A stretch of 64,000 nt of DNA from JAPOXR01 sp965214695 (GCA_965214695.1 OZ243967.1:1426001-1490000), one strand, 5' to 3'. Positions 8,727 through 18,421 are shown, counted from the stretch's first letter. The notes: generated by a model from the letters alone, not told the origin. Made by a program: numbers and translations.

Positions 8727-9869
8727 ATGAGTTTGGGCAATCCGGCATTGTTTTCCGCGCTGTCATTGCGCGGTCTGACTCTCGAGAACCGCATCGTCCT
8801 GTCGCCCATGTGCCAGTACCTGGCCGAGGACGGGCATGTCACCGCCTGGCATTCGGCCCATCACGGGCATTTTTCGATGACCGGCATCGGGTTGGCCTTC
8901 GTCGAGGCCACCGGCGTGTTGCGCGATGGGCGCATCACCCATGGCTGCACCGGCATCTGGGAAGACAGCCACATTCCCGGGCTCAGGGGCATTGTCGACA
9001 TCTACCATGCCCGGGGAATACCCTGCGGGATCCAGATCGGCCATTCGGGTCGCCGCGGCAGCGCCGAACGGCCATGGGATGGCGCCGCGCCGATCAGGCG
9101 CGAGGGCGGCAACGAGGCGGCCTGGTCCACCATCGGCCCGAGCCCCCTGCCCGAGCGTGACGGCTATCCTGCTCCCCGTGAGCTGTCCCGGTCCGACATT
9201 GCGGAGTTGACCACCGCCTTCGAGGCGGCGACCCGGCGTGCCGTGCAGGCGGGCTTCGACATCATCGAGATCCATGGCGCACATGGCTATCTGCTGCATT
9301 CCTTCATGTCGCCGGTCTCCAACCGGCGGGCCGACCGCTACGGCGGATCGCTCGCCGGCCGCATGCGATTTCCACTCGAGATCGCCCGCGCCGTTCGTGC
9401 AATCTGCCCGGATGACATGCCGGTATTCTACCGCGCCTCCTGCGTCGACGGCATTGAGAACGGGCTGGAGATCCACGATACCATCGCCCTGGCCCGGGAG
9501 CTGAAACTGGCCGGCATTGATGTCATCGACTGTTCCGCTGGCGGCATGGCCGGGCCGGCAACGCTGTCCACCTCCCGGATCACGCCCGGATACATGGTTC
9601 CCCATGCCGAGGCGATCCGTCGCCAGGCCGGCATCGCGACCATGGCGGTCGGGGCCATCATCGACCCGCACCAGGCAGAGGCAATCATTACCGACGGGAA
9701 GGCCGATCTCGTTGCCCTGGCCCGGGAGATGATGGCCGATGCGAATTGGCCCTACCGCGCCGCCTGCCGGCTCGGAGTCGAGAACCCGCACGCGGTGCTG
9801 CCGCCACAATACGCCTTCTATCTCGAGCGGCGTGAGGCCGTGCTCGATCGCCCGGTTCAGCGCACGTAG
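8727..9869 (+). CDS. NADH:flavin oxidoreductase, Old Yellow Enzyme family (YqjM-like)
   Basis: A 380-residue FMN-dependent ene-reductase-type barrel. The N-terminal LSPMCQY carries the flavin-modulating cysteine of the thermophilic-like (YqjM) class. HGAHGYLL contributes the ligand-binding histidine pair, followed by the family signature SNRRADRYGGS. It starts 38 bases after the DapA-family gene, so the two are probably one operon. Its last 13 bases overlap the end of the convergent SDR gene. Substrate unknown; an enone or a dienoyl intermediate would fit the chemistry. Confidence 0.87.
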   Translation: MSLGNPALFSALSLRGLTLENRIVLSPMCQYLAEDGHVTAWHSAHHGHFSMTGIGLAFVEATGVLRDGRITHGCTGIWEDSHIPGLRGIVDIYHARGIPCGIQIGHSGRRGSAERPWDGAAPIRREGGNEAAWSTIGPSPLPERDGYPAPRELSRSDIAELTTAFEAATRRAVQAGFDIIEIHGAHGYLLHSFMSPVSNRRADRYGGSLAGRMRFPLEIARAVRAICPDDMPVFYRASCVDGIENGLEIHDTIALARELKLAGIDVIDCSAGGMAGPATLSTSRITPGYMVPHAEAIRRQAGIATMAVGAIIDPHQAEAIITDGKADLVALAREMMADANWPYRAACRLGVENPHAVLPPQYAFYLERREAVLDRPVQRT

Positions 9870-10624
9870 CTGGCGCCGTTGACGTCGATGGTGGCGCCCG
9901 ACAAGTGGCGACATTTGCCGGCGGCCAGGAAGGCAACCAAATCGGCAATTTCCTCCGGCGGCACCCACTCGCCCATGGCAAGTCCGGCGGTGACCACCTC
10001 TTCGCCGCCAAGGGTTGCCGCGCTTTCCTCCGACAGCCTGGTGCGAACAACGCCTGGCGCCACCGTATAGGCCAGGATGTTCTTCCTGGCATAGCCGCGG
10101 GCAATCGATTTTGTTGCCGCCATCACCGCCGATTTGGTCGCCGAATAGGCGATCCCCTCCGGGTTGGTCATGCCACGCTGTGCCGCCCAGCTCGAAATCG
10201 TGACCAGCGTGCCGCCGCCGCGCTCGAGATAGTGGCTGACGGCATGGCGCATCAGGCGCGACGGTGCGAGAATGTTCACGTTTACGGCCTCGCCCCACAC
10301 CCGGTCCCACGACTCGATGCTGTCCTCGATGCCGCCATGCAGCCGCATGACCGCGGCATTGTTGACGACGACATCGATGCACCCGCGCCAGGCCAGTGCC
10401 GCGCGCCACAGCTCGTCAACGGCGGCCATGTCGTTGAATTCGGCACCGACGGCGATGCCCTGGCCGTCATCGAGGGCTGCGATCGCCGCCAGGGCACCGT
10501 CTTGGTCACTGCCGAAATGGGCAATGATCGATGCGCCTTCCCGTCCCAGCGCCGCCACGGTGGCGGCGCCGATTCCCTTCGACGCCCCGGTCACAAGAAT
10601 GGTCCTGCCCACCAGTGAGGTCAT
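9857..10624 (-). CDS. Short-chain dehydrogenase/reductase
   Basis: A 255-residue classical SDR. It has the cofactor loop TGASKGIG, structural NNAAV, and catalytic Ser-Tyr-Lys (ISSWAAQ ... AYSATKSA). ATG 10624 is chosen over a more upstream start because GGGAG sits at proper spacing and the protein then begins MTSLVGRTILVTG, as expected. It lies 31 bases downstream of a second SDR on the same strand, probably in one operon. An alcohol or hydroxyacid intermediate is the likely substrate. Confidence 0.87.
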   Translation of the reverse strand: MTSLVGRTILVTGASKGIGAATVAALGREGASIIAHFGSDQDGALAAIAALDDGQGIAVGAEFNDMAAVDELWRAALAWRGCIDVVVNNAAVMRLHGGIEDSIESWDRVWGEAVNVNILAPSRLMRHAVSHYLERGGGTLVTISSWAAQRGMTNPEGIAYSATKSAVMAATKSIARGYARKNILAYTVAPGVVRTRLSEESAATLGGEEVVTAGLAMGEWVPPEEIADLVAFLAAGKCRHLSGATIDVNGASYVR

Positions 10625-10655
10625 GCGTTCGTCTCCCTGCCGTTCCCTGTCGAAT

Positions 10656-11438
10656 TCAGGGCAATCCCGCATCTACGGGAACGAGTTGCCCGGTGATCCC
10701 GCTCGACAACTCGCTGAGCAGGAACAGACAGGCGGCGGCCACATCGGCCTCGCTGGCGGTGCGCCCGAGGGCGGTTGCGCCTGCCATCTCCCGCAATGCC
10801 TCGTCATATGGCTGACCGCCCTGCCCGGCCCGGCCCCTGATCCGGCCGAGCAGCGCATCGGTGGCAACCGGACCCGGCGCCAGCGCGTTGACCCGGATGC
10901 CGTGCCGGCCGAGGTCCATCGCCACCGAACGGACCAGGCCGAGAACCGCGTGTTTGCTGGCGACATATGCGGCCTGGTACGGATGCCCCTGCCAGGAATT
11001 GAGCGAGCCGAGGGCAACGATCGACCCGCCCGCACCCATCATCTGCCCAGCGGCAGCCCTGATTGTGATGAGTGTGCCCTCCACATTGACGGCGAAGATC
11101 CGTCGCCACTCCCCGAGATCGATCTCACCGGTCGAGACCCAGGGGGCAGTGATGCCGGCATTCGCCACCACCGCATCCAGCCGGCCATGGCGTTCGACCG
11201 TCCCGGCGATGGCGGTGCCGACATCCTGTTCAAGGCACACGCTGCCCTGCAGGAATTGCCAGCCATCGGGAAGATCGCCGACCTCCTCCGCTGGCAGGAT
11301 GTCGAAGGCTGTACCCGCAGCTCCCGCCGCCGCCAACTGTCCGACGATGGCACGCCCCAACCCCCTGGCCGCACCGGTCACGAATACGACCCGTCCAGCC
11401 ATGAGTGCGCCGCTCGCCTGTCTGTTCATTCCCAGCAC
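10656..11438 (-). CDS. Short-chain dehydrogenase/reductase
   Basis: A classical SDR of about 250 residues with TGAARGLG near the N-terminus, NAGIT, and the catalytic set LNSWQG ... YVASKHAV. Possible starts are GTG 11438 (GGAG just upstream), ATG 11429, or ATG 11402, which would give MAGRVVFVTG and is closest to family length. It leads the two-gene SDR operon. Only ~35% of residues can be matched by eye to the downstream SDR, so this is not a recent duplication. Confidence 0.85.
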   Translation of the reverse strand: MLGMNRQASGALMAGRVVFVTGAARGLGRAIVGQLAAAGAAGTAFDILPAEEVGDLPDGWQFLQGSVCLEQDVGTAIAGTVERHGRLDAVVANAGITAPWVSTGEIDLGEWRRIFAVNVEGTLITIRAAAGQMMGAGGSIVALGSLNSWQGHPYQAAYVASKHAVLGLVRSVAMDLGRHGIRVNALAPGPVATDALLGRIRGRAGQGGQPYDEALREMAGATALGRTASEADVAAACLFLLSELSSGITGQLVPVDAGLP

Positions 11439-11938
11439 CGATCTCCGGATTCGCGGTGCCGGTGCAGAATCAATTGGCCTGCACCGGAACTGCTGGCAAA
11501 CCTACAGGCCACCATCAGCAAACGAAAGCATCACCCGGCCAGAAACACCACGCGGGCAAGGTCAGCGCCACCGAGATGACCGGCGGAATGAACCTGCTGG
11601 CAGAAACGCTGCACGGGCAAGGTCAGCGTCGAGGCCTCCGCACCGCCAACCGGTGCCTCCACGCCTCGTCAATGCCAGCCTGCATTCGTCAAGCCCCGAT
11701 GCCTTCGAGGACAATCTACGCGATCGACCATCCGGACTTGCCGACCATGCGCGTACCGATTGCCTGCAAAACATACGACATTCCGCTGCCCTTACAGGTA
11801 TTGCCGGTTTGGCCTTCACTTCGGCCCGGATGACTGCAAGCCGGAAGGAAAGCGCAGGACCTCAACCGGCGCGGACGGCCCGGCATGGAGACTGCGGCCA
11901 ATTCCCGCGTATCTTCCCGACCCACAGAGCTGTCCAGC
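11439..11938. other. 500-base non-coding gap with a short imperfect direct repeat
   Basis: No convincing gene is seen on either strand. A 27-base imperfect direct repeat (AGAAAC...GGGCAAGGTCAGCG) occurs at 11541-11567 and 11602-11628. The gap separates the fused dehydrogenase from the SDR pair on the same strand, so a promoter for the SDRs may be here; I could not pick a convincing one. Confidence 0.4.
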
Positions 11939-13735
11939 TCACCCGTCAACCTCCTGCGGCGGGAATTCGAGGCTGGCAAGCTCGCCAATTCGGGTCTTGC
12001 CGACCGGCGGGCGCGGCGCCCAGAGATCAACCTCTTCCAGCGGGGATTCCATTCTGCCCGCCTGGATCCGCTCCAGGGTAGCGGCGCAATATCGCCCCTG
12101 GCATCGTCCCATTCCGATGCGCGTGAGCCGTTTGATGCCGGCAAGCCCGGCCCGCGGCTTCGTGGCCAGGGCGACATTCAGTTCGGCCAGCGACACTTCT
12201 GCGCACCGGCAGACCAGAGCCTGATCATCAAGGCCGGCAAACAGGTTCCCGGCCGGCCGAAACAACCGCCACAGGGAACGCTGGAAGTCCTCCTGTCGCC
12301 GCAGCATCGCCCTGGCGCCGTCCAGTTCCCGCCGATGCCCGGCCGGCATCGCGACCCCGAGCACGCGCAACGCCGCGGCGGCGGCAACGATTCCCTCGGC
12401 CTGCGCCGCCGCGGCGCCTCCCAGCCGGGTGCAATCTCCGACGGCAAACACCCGGTCGCGGGTGGTCATGCAGTCATTGTCCCGCACCGTCTCCATCGAC
12501 CCGGTCGTCGGGCTCACCCTCTGCGCACAACCAAGGGCACGAAGCAATTCATTGGCCGGCCGAAAGCCGTAGCCCAGGCAGACGGCGTCCGCCTCGAATT
12601 CCCGGATCTCGGCACCGTGGCCGGGCAGGCAGGCGGCGGTCACCAGGAGTTGCGGGCGGTCACCATGGCCGCTCGACTCGATGCGGACGACCCGACGGCC
12701 ATGGACCAGCGGAACGCCATGGCGGGCCAGCGAGGCAAGATACCCGGCGCCAGCGGCGGCCAGGCGTCCGTCGGCCTTCATCATCCCGAGGAGGGGGCCG
12801 ACCGCGGACAGGCCAGGGCGCCGGGAAGCCTCGATGACGGCAACGATTTCGGCGCCGGATCTTGCGAGTTCGGTTGCAAGCTGGAAATTGAGCGGCCCGT
12901 TGCCGGCGACCACCACCCGCCGTCCTGGCAAGACGCGGTAGCTCCTGAGCAGGGTTTGTGCGGCCCCGGTCGTCATGACACCCGGCAATTTCCAGCCGTT
13001 GAACGGGTAGCAGATTTCAAAGGCGCCAGTAGCCAGGATCAGGATCTGCGGGCGAACCAGCCGGGTTTCCGCACCGGTCGTGGCGACGAGGTCCATGGGC
13101 TCGAACACGCCTGCCACCCTGGTCCCCGGCAGGTGCCGGGCACCCGATGCCCGCAGCCGGCCGATCAGCGCCCTGCCGGCGGCATATTGCCGATCGTCAA
13201 AATCGGCCGATTGAAGATCGCCGGCGGCGAGTGGCTGCTTGAAATACTGGCCGCCAGGTTGCGTCCTCTCGTCGATGAGCAGGACATCCGCTCCCGCCTC
13301 GGCCGAGACCGCCGCCGCTGCCATGCCGGCTGGCCCGCCGCCGATGACCGCGATCCGGGGGGTCAGCGCAGCTTTGGCCAGAACTGGTGCCGGGTCGAGC
13401 GGCTTCGGCACGGCCGCCACCCGGTTTGCCTGGCACCGAACGGTCATGCCGTCGGCCACCACGGTCATGCAGGCACGCCGTGAACAGCGACCATTCACTT
13501 CCAGCAGGCATTCCTGGCACACGCCCATGCCGCAGAACGGACCCCGGAACTCGCCATTTGCGGTTACACGCAGGCGAAGCTCGCCCGATGCAACCAGTGC
13601 CGCCAGCAGGCTTTCCCCCTTGCGGGCCCTGATGACGCGATCCTCGAAGCGGAATTCGACCGCCTCGCCGGCCTCGCCAAGCGAGGCATTGCCGGCGCGC
13701 AAGAGATTGCAGCCGATGGGGTCAGGTGTGGCCAC
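11939..13735 (-). CDS. Fused [2Fe-2S]-ferredoxin/FAD/BFD dehydrogenase (HcnA-HcnB or hydroxyproline dehydrogenase gamma-alpha type)
   Basis: 598 residues with three modules. Residues ~25-105 are a ferredoxin-like domain with cysteines in FCGMGVCQECL and a later RRACMTV. Residues ~125-480 are an FAD/NAD(P) pyridine-nucleotide oxidoreductase (VIGGGPAGMAAAAV, later FAVGDCTRLGGAAAAQAEG). Residues ~500-570 are a BFD-type [2Fe-2S] domain (LVCRCAEVS ... GMGRCQGRYC). In hydrogen cyanide synthase, opine oxidase and D-hydroxyproline dehydrogenase the small ferredoxin and the large FAD/BFD subunit are separate genes, so this is a fusion. A DAO-type beta subunit is 4.3 kb away. GTG 13735 has CGGAG at proper spacing and follows the dehydrogenase stop by 12 bases. 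Confidence 0.85.
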   Translation of the reverse strand: MATPDPIGCNLLRAGNASLGEAGEAVEFRFEDRVIRARKGESLLAALVASGELRLRVTANGEFRGPFCGMGVCQECLLEVNGRCSRRACMTVVADGMTVRCQANRVAAVPKPLDPAPVLAKAALTPRIAVIGGGPAGMAAAAVSAEAGADVLLIDERTQPGGQYFKQPLAAGDLQSADFDDRQYAAGRALIGRLRASGARHLPGTRVAGVFEPMDLVATTGAETRLVRPQILILATGAFEICYPFNGWKLPGVMTTGAAQTLLRSYRVLPGRRVVVAGNGPLNFQLATELARSGAEIVAVIEASRRPGLSAVGPLLGMMKADGRLAAAGAGYLASLARHGVPLVHGRRVVRIESSGHGDRPQLLVTAACLPGHGAEIREFEADAVCLGYGFRPANELLRALGCAQRVSPTTGSMETVRDNDCMTTRDRVFAVGDCTRLGGAAAAQAEGIVAAAAALRVLGVAMPAGHRRELDGARAMLRRQEDFQRSLWRLFRPAGNLFAGLDDQALVCRCAEVSLAELNVALATKPRAGLAGIKRLTRIGMGRCQGRYCAATLERIQAGRMESPLEEVDLWAPRPPVGKTRIGELASLEFPPQEVDG

Positions 13736-13747
13736 GCAAATGCTCCG

Positions 13748-14719
13748 CTAATCGTCCATGCAGATTGCCAAATCCGGATCCTCGCTCCTCGCCCGAAGCA
13801 GGGACATCAGCGCCCGGTCGCGCTCGTTGCACCGCTGCGACCACGATTCCATGGACAACACCTTTCGCCGCGCTGCCGTGACCCCGGCCACGAGATCGTC
13901 GGTCCAGGGATCGTGCTGGCCGCGCTCTTCGCCCATGCGGGCATAGGCTGGCCCCATTCGCCGGGCGTGGGTCTGGATGCCGCCGCGGGTATTGAGATCG
14001 GAAGTTTCGAATGGACCGATCACCGACCAGCGAAGTCCGAGCGCATCCCGAACCAGGCGATCAATGTCGCCAACCGACAGGATCCCATCCCGCACCAGGC
14101 AATAGGCCTCGCGCAGGAGCGCTCCCTGGAGTCGGTTATAGGCAAACCCCTCGACTTCGCTGCCGAGCCTGACGCATGACATCCCTGCGCCCTCGAGAAG
14201 CCGGGCCGCCCGCTCGACGACATGCAATTCGGTGAAGGTTGCGGGCACGATTTCGACGATTCTCAGGAGATAGGGCGGATTTGCCGGGTGCAGGACGAGG
14301 ATCCGGGACCGGCCCGCCAAACCGGCAGCAAAGCTGGATGCCGGCAGGAATGACGACGAGCTTGCAAGTGTCACACCGGGCGGGGCTATCCTGTCCAGCT
14401 CCGAGAACAGCTCCCGCTTTGCCTCCAGATCCTCCGAAATGCACTCCTGGACGTGCACAGCGCCATCGATGGCCGAGTCAATGCTGCCGGTAAACGAGAT
14501 TCGCTCGGCTGCCTGCCGCGACCCACCGCTCATGAGCCCGAATTCCTCGAGTTGGGCCAGGCGATCACCGATTTCCCGCCGGGCATCCGCCTGCCTTTCC
14601 CTGTCGCTGTCGAACACGCGGAGATGGTGGCCGGCGACGGCAAAAACGATCGCCCAGCCAACCCCGATGCTGCCTCCACCAATGATGGCAACAACCTGTC
14701 GCTCGATTGCCGCGGTCAT
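13748..14719 (-). CDS. 3-hydroxyacyl-CoA dehydrogenase-family protein (CRYL1/L-gulonate dehydrogenase-like)
   Basis: A 323-residue NAD-dependent dehydrogenase with Rossmann motif GGGSIGVGWA and acidic strand VFDSDRER. The catalytic-histidine motif HPANPP (HPxNPP is the family form) is followed by a helical C-terminal domain. Length and lack of a hydratase domain match lambda-crystallin/L-gulonate 3-dehydrogenase and 3-hydroxybutyryl-type enzymes. ATG 14719 gives a start next to the dinucleotide fold; ATG 14783-14785 would add 22 unusual residues. It is the first gene of the minus-strand group with the fused dehydrogenase. Confidence 0.82.
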   Translation of the reverse strand: MTAAIERQVVAIIGGGSIGVGWAIVFAVAGHHLRVFDSDRERQADARREIGDRLAQLEEFGLMSGGSRQAAERISFTGSIDSAIDGAVHVQECISEDLEAKRELFSELDRIAPPGVTLASSSSFLPASSFAAGLAGRSRILVLHPANPPYLLRIVEIVPATFTELHVVERAARLLEGAGMSCVRLGSEVEGFAYNRLQGALLREAYCLVRDGILSVGDIDRLVRDALGLRWSVIGPFETSDLNTRGGIQTHARRMGPAYARMGEERGQHDPWTDDLVAGVTAARRKVLSMESWSQRCNERDRALMSLLRARSEDPDLAICMDD

Positions 14720-14785
14720 ATCAATTCGCCTGCCAACCCGCCCGTGAGCTTCCAGTGCAGGCCGATTGATGTCAAGCTCCCGCAT

Positions 14786-15157
14786 TCCAGGAACTCACGT
14801 GGAAATCGCTGCCATGCCAGGGCAGCCTGACAGGCACAGGTGCCTCCCGCCGGCTTCCCGGCTCCGGATGACATCCTCCTGGCGGAAGCCCGCTTTCGGC
14901 AACACATCGTGGCAAGACCCGCCCGGACCCATCCGCGGGACCTGCATGCAGTCCGTTCGGCACCACATCCTGCCCAAATCATGACGGGGCGGCGCTGACG
15001 ATCCGGTCCAACAAAGACCGCGAACCGGAAACCGCCAAATCTGGGCGGCCGGGTCTTCACGGTTTGTCGTGAACCAATGTCACGGCATGGGTCGGCGACC
15101 TGACTGGCCGGATCACAACATTGGCCTGGAAGGAGGAGAGCGGCGCATCGGGCCGGG
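14786..15157. other. Non-coding gap, 370 bases
   Basis: GC-rich intergenic sequence between the CRYL1-like gene and the end of the TRAP large permease, both on the minus strand. Short frames on both strands show no family resemblance. It should contain the promoter of the CRYL1-like gene, but I could not identify boxes. Confidence 0.4.
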
Positions 15158-16456
15158 TCACGACATCAGGAGGTCGGGAAGGAGGAGGGCGATCCCCGGC
15201 ATTGCGGCCAGGAGCGCCACGCCGAGGAGCAGGATAAGCCAGTAGGGAATCGTCGCCAGTGCGACCTCGCCGAGCGACACGTCATCCTTGGCCACCGACA
15301 CCAGGACCGACAGGTTGAGCCCCACCGGCGGGGTGACCTGCCCGATCTCGATCAGGATGGTGATGATGACCCCGAGCAGAACTGCCTCGAATTCCAGCCC
15401 GGTCATCAACGGGAAGACGATCGGCAGGGTCATGATCATCAGCGAGAGACCGTCGAAGAAACAGCCGAGGACGAGGTAGATCAGCACCACCATCGCCAGA
15501 ACAACATTGGGACCAAGGCCGGAGGCGCGGACCGCCTCGAGGATCGTCTGCGGAACCGCGAGCAGGCTCACCGCCTGGGCGAGCATGGTTGCCCCCATCA
15601 CCACGAAGGCAATGGCGGCAAACAGCAGGATCGCCCGGTAGACGCTTTCGGCCAGCACCCGCACTGTCAGCGTCCCCCAGGACCAGCCGAGGAGAATCGT
15701 GGCAACCACCCCCACCCCGGCGGCCTCGGTCGGGGTGGCAAAACCGAAGGCAATCGATCCCATGATTGCCACGATCAGCAGTAGAAACGGCCACAGACCG
15801 AGAAGGTTGCGGAGGATGCGGCCGGCACCGACACGGCCGTCCGACCGCGGGGCGATATGCGGCGAGGCAAGGGAATGGAACAGGATGTAGACCGAGAACA
15901 TGCCGGCAAACAGGATGCCGGGCAGGATGCCGGCCAGGAAGAGCTGGCCGATCGAGGTCTCGGTCAGCGCCCCGTAGATGAGGAGCGACAGGCTCGGCGG
16001 GATCAGCAGGCCGAGCGTGCCGCCTGCGGCCAGCGAACCGGCCACCGTCTTGCGTTCGTAGCCGCGGCCGGTCATTTCCGGGTAGGCCACCGAGCCGACG
16101 GCGGCGGCCGTTGACAGGCTGGAGCCACTGACCGCGCCGAACAACGTGCAGACCGCGATATTGGTGTGCAGAAGTCCGCCCGGCACGCGCTGGAACACCG
16201 GCGACAGCGCCGCATAGACACGTTCGCTGATCCCGCTTCGCAGCATGATTTCGCCGAGGATGATGAAGAGCGGGATTGCACTCAGCGTGAAGGCGTTGAG
16301 GACATTCCAGACCGCGTCCACGGCCACGAAGGTTGAACCGCCGGCGACAAATTGCAGCAGGAAAAGCCCGGTCAGCCCGAGCGCGGCACCAAGAGCAAGG
16401 CCGGAGCCGGCGAAGATGACAATCCCGCCAAGAAGAATTCCCCAGAACCCGGCCAT
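15158..16456 (-). CDS. dctM: TRAP transporter large permease (DctM type)
   Basis: A 432-residue, 12-TM inner-membrane protein. Family motifs include IPLFIILGEIMLRSGI near residue 60, the hairpin-like GSSLSTAAAVGSVAYPEM, LIPPSLSLLIYGALTETSIGQLF (read in pieces) and the late TPPVGLNLSVL. It is the Na+- or proton-driven translocation subunit. Its start overlaps the stop of the small permease (TGATG). Last gene of the minus-strand TRAP-1 operon; cargo is probably an organic anion. Confidence 0.9.
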   Translation of the reverse strand: MAGFWGILLGGIVIFAGSGLALGAALGLTGLFLLQFVAGGSTFVAVDAVWNVLNAFTLSAIPLFIILGEIMLRSGISERVYAALSPVFQRVPGGLLHTNIAVCTLFGAVSGSSLSTAAAVGSVAYPEMTGRGYERKTVAGSLAAGGTLGLLIPPSLSLLIYGALTETSIGQLFLAGILPGILFAGMFSVYILFHSLASPHIAPRSDGRVGAGRILRNLLGLWPFLLLIVAIMGSIAFGFATPTEAAGVGVVATILLGWSWGTLTVRVLAESVYRAILLFAAIAFVVMGATMLAQAVSLLAVPQTILEAVRASGLGPNVVLAMVVLIYLVLGCFFDGLSLMIMTLPIVFPLMTGLEFEAVLLGVIITILIEIGQVTPPVGLNLSVLVSVAKDDVSLGEVALATIPYWLILLLGVALLAAMPGIALLLPDLLMS

Positions 16457-16995
16457 CAGCGGTGGTCCGCTGGCGGCGACCTTGCCCCTGCCCCGTCAGC
16501 CAGGCACCTGACCGCAAATGCCAGGGCGGTAAGCAGCAGCGAGAGCGGCAGCAGCGCCATCCAGGGATACATCAGCAGCCGCGCCACCTCGGTCCTGATA
16601 CCCCGCTCGAAGGCAAACTCGAACCATGGCAGCGCCAGCCAGACAAACCACGTGCAGAAGGCAAGGCCGAGCAGGCTTGCCGCGCTGGTGACCAGCGCCC
16701 GCGGTCGCGAAGGCAAGGCGCCGACGATGAAGCGGACCCGGACATGTTCGGCCCGCAGGGTGACGAGCGGCAAGGCAAGAAAGAAGGCTGCCGTCATCAG
16801 CAGCCCCACCAGTTCCTCCGTGAACCGGAACGGCGCATTGACAACATGGCGCATGGCCACGCTCGCCCCGACCAGGCCGACGATCGCCGCCCCGGCCAGC
16901 GCGGCGAGAATGGCCATGGCCAGGAAAACCGGGGCAAGCAGAGCCTCGATGCGCCGGGCAAGGCCCTGCACCCTGCCTGCCCCCTGGCCAGGCAA
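16456..16995 (-). CDS. dctQ: TRAP transporter small permease (DctQ type)
   Basis: About 179 residues with four hydrophobic segments and the DctQ signature region FTEELVGLLMTAAFFLALP near the middle. TTG 16995 is the longest start, 3 bases after the binding-protein stop; GTG 16971 has a much better GGGGCAGGCAGG upstream and may be the real start. It forms the membrane complex with DctM. Confidence 0.85.
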   Translation of the reverse strand: MPGQGAGRVQGLARRIEALLAPVFLAMAILAALAGAAIVGLVGASVAMRHVVNAPFRFTEELVGLLMTAAFFLALPLVTLRAEHVRVRFIVGALPSRPRALVTSAASLLGLAFCTWFVWLALPWFEFAFERGIRTEVARLLMYPWMALLPLSLLLTALAFAVRCLADGAGARSPPADHR

Positions 16996-16998
16996 GAT

Positions 16999-18009
16999 CT
17001 AGCGATCGAGGATGTCGAGGATCCTCTGCCGGTACTCGGGCGCCTTGCCGCCGGCCGCCGTCGCCAGTTCCGCCCATGTCTCCGACGCCGCCGCAAGGAA
17101 GGCGGCGCGATCGTCATCCGAAAAATCATCGAGGAACTCGACGCCCTGCTCACCAAGTGTCGCCCGGGCCTTCATTTCGTTCTCCTCGGCGGCACCGTAA
17201 GAGTTGGTTCGCTCCCAGACACGCATGGCGGCTTCCGTCACCGCCCCGCGCTCGTCATCAGACAGGCCGGCCCAGGCATCTTCGTTCACCCCGAGGACAT
17301 AGGGAACCCCGGCAACCGGATAGAGATAGGACGCGTAGTCGGTGACCTCGTGGAGCGAGATCGTATGGGCGAACAGTGCCGGGTAGACCGTGCAGTCGAC
17401 GACGCCGGTCTGCAGCGCGACATAGAGTTCGGTCTGTCCGACAATCTGTGCCGACACCCCGAGCTTCGAGAAGGTCTCGACCTGGTCGCCGCTCCAGACC
17501 CGCAACTTCCTGGTCCGGAGATCATCGAGCGTTCGCACCGGTTCATCCCGGCAGAAGATCGACGCCTGCAGCAGTGGAAGCGCCATGAAACCGGCCGGAA
17601 CGATTCCCCATTCGGCCAGTTCCTCGGCGTAGATTTCCTGGATTTCGGGAAGGACGGCAATGAGCTCGTCGGGGCTGCCCACCGAGCCCTGGATCAGCAC
17701 CGCGTTCAGCGCCGGTGCGTCGCGCCCCAGGTAGTTGGCCCAGACCAGGCCCATCTCCACCGCGCCCTGCGGCAGCCAGCGAACCACATCCTCGTTCTTG
17801 AGGTTGAGCGAGCCGCCATGGAAGACATTGATGGCAAGGCTGCCGCCGGTCAGCTCGGCAACATCGGCGGCGAAACTCTCGAGTTGCTTCGATTCATTGC
17901 GCCCTTCGGGCAGCCCGTTGTTGAATTTCCACTCGGCGGCGCCAGCGCTTCCGGCAAGCATGGCGGCGCCGGCAGCGGCGGCGAAAAGGCTTTGAAGTGT
18001 GCGTGACAT
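16999..18009 (-). CDS. dctP: TRAP transporter solute-binding protein (DctP family)
   Basis: A 336-residue periplasmic protein. Residues 1-23 are a signal peptide (MSRTLQSL, alanine-rich core, cleavage at GAAEWKF). The core has the DctP organisation: residues near QIVGQTELYVALQTGVVDC bind substrate via a conserved arginine region (RKLRVWSG). ATG 18009 has a strong GGGAGGA. No hairpin separates it from dctQ, unlike the four other SBP genes in the window. Divergent from the molybdenum hydroxylase operon, which may act on the imported compound. Confidence 0.9.
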   Translation of the reverse strand: MSRTLQSLFAAAAGAAMLAGSAGAAEWKFNNGLPEGRNESKQLESFAADVAELTGGSLAINVFHGGSLNLKNEDVVRWLPQGAVEMGLVWANYLGRDAPALNAVLIQGSVGSPDELIAVLPEIQEIYAEELAEWGIVPAGFMALPLLQASIFCRDEPVRTLDDLRTRKLRVWSGDQVETFSKLGVSAQIVGQTELYVALQTGVVDCTVYPALFAHTISLHEVTDYASYLYPVAGVPYVLGVNEDAWAGLSDDERGAVTEAAMRVWERTNSYGAAEENEMKARATLGEQGVEFLDDFSDDDRAAFLAAASETWAELATAAGGKAPEYRQRILDILDR

Positions 18010-18421
18010 CCTGTTCCTCCCAGGCAGTTTTCCGATTGCGTGGCGACTGTAGCGAAGGTGAATTTGTCCGGCAAGCAACTCGGCCTGCCGACGGCAGCCC
18101 CGCAGCCGGACTCCGTCCGGCAGACCCCGCCAGGCCACCGGCAACCCTCTCGATGCCCGGCATGCCTTCAACCCGACCGCAGTTCGGGGCATGTCCTGGC
18201 CCCGTTCCGCCTCGACTAGGCCGGCGGCAGACAGCCGGCACCTCGCTTTGATTCCCACGGTTTCAACAGGGTGTTCCCGCATGAACCGGGCGGAGGGCCT
18301 GCACCCGGCGGTTGCGGGAGGCCCAGGCGCTCAATATACACCTAGCGCTCGGTCCGGGCCTCAATTAAATATGCCATCCGACCGGTGACAACCGGCTTGC
18401 CGTCAAACCCAAGGAGACGCC
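18010..18421. promoter_or_regulatory. Divergent regulatory region, TRAP-1 / molybdenum hydroxylase
   Basis: A 412-base gap between divergent starts, holding the minus-strand promoter above and a comparatively AT-rich patch (18340-18375) before the hydroxylase genes. A perfect short inverted repeat CCGGT-GACA-ACCGG at 18382-18395, 27 bases before the coxM-like start, is a possible operator. No regulator gene is adjacent. Confidence 0.4.
18046..18074 (-). promoter_or_regulatory. Predicted sigma70 promoter for TRAP-1 operon
   Basis: On the minus strand, TTGCCG (18074-18069), 17-base spacer, TACAGT (18051-18046). Transcription would start about 30 bases before the dctP ATG. Matches are 4 of 6 in both boxes, so it is plausible but unproven. 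Confidence 0.4.
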
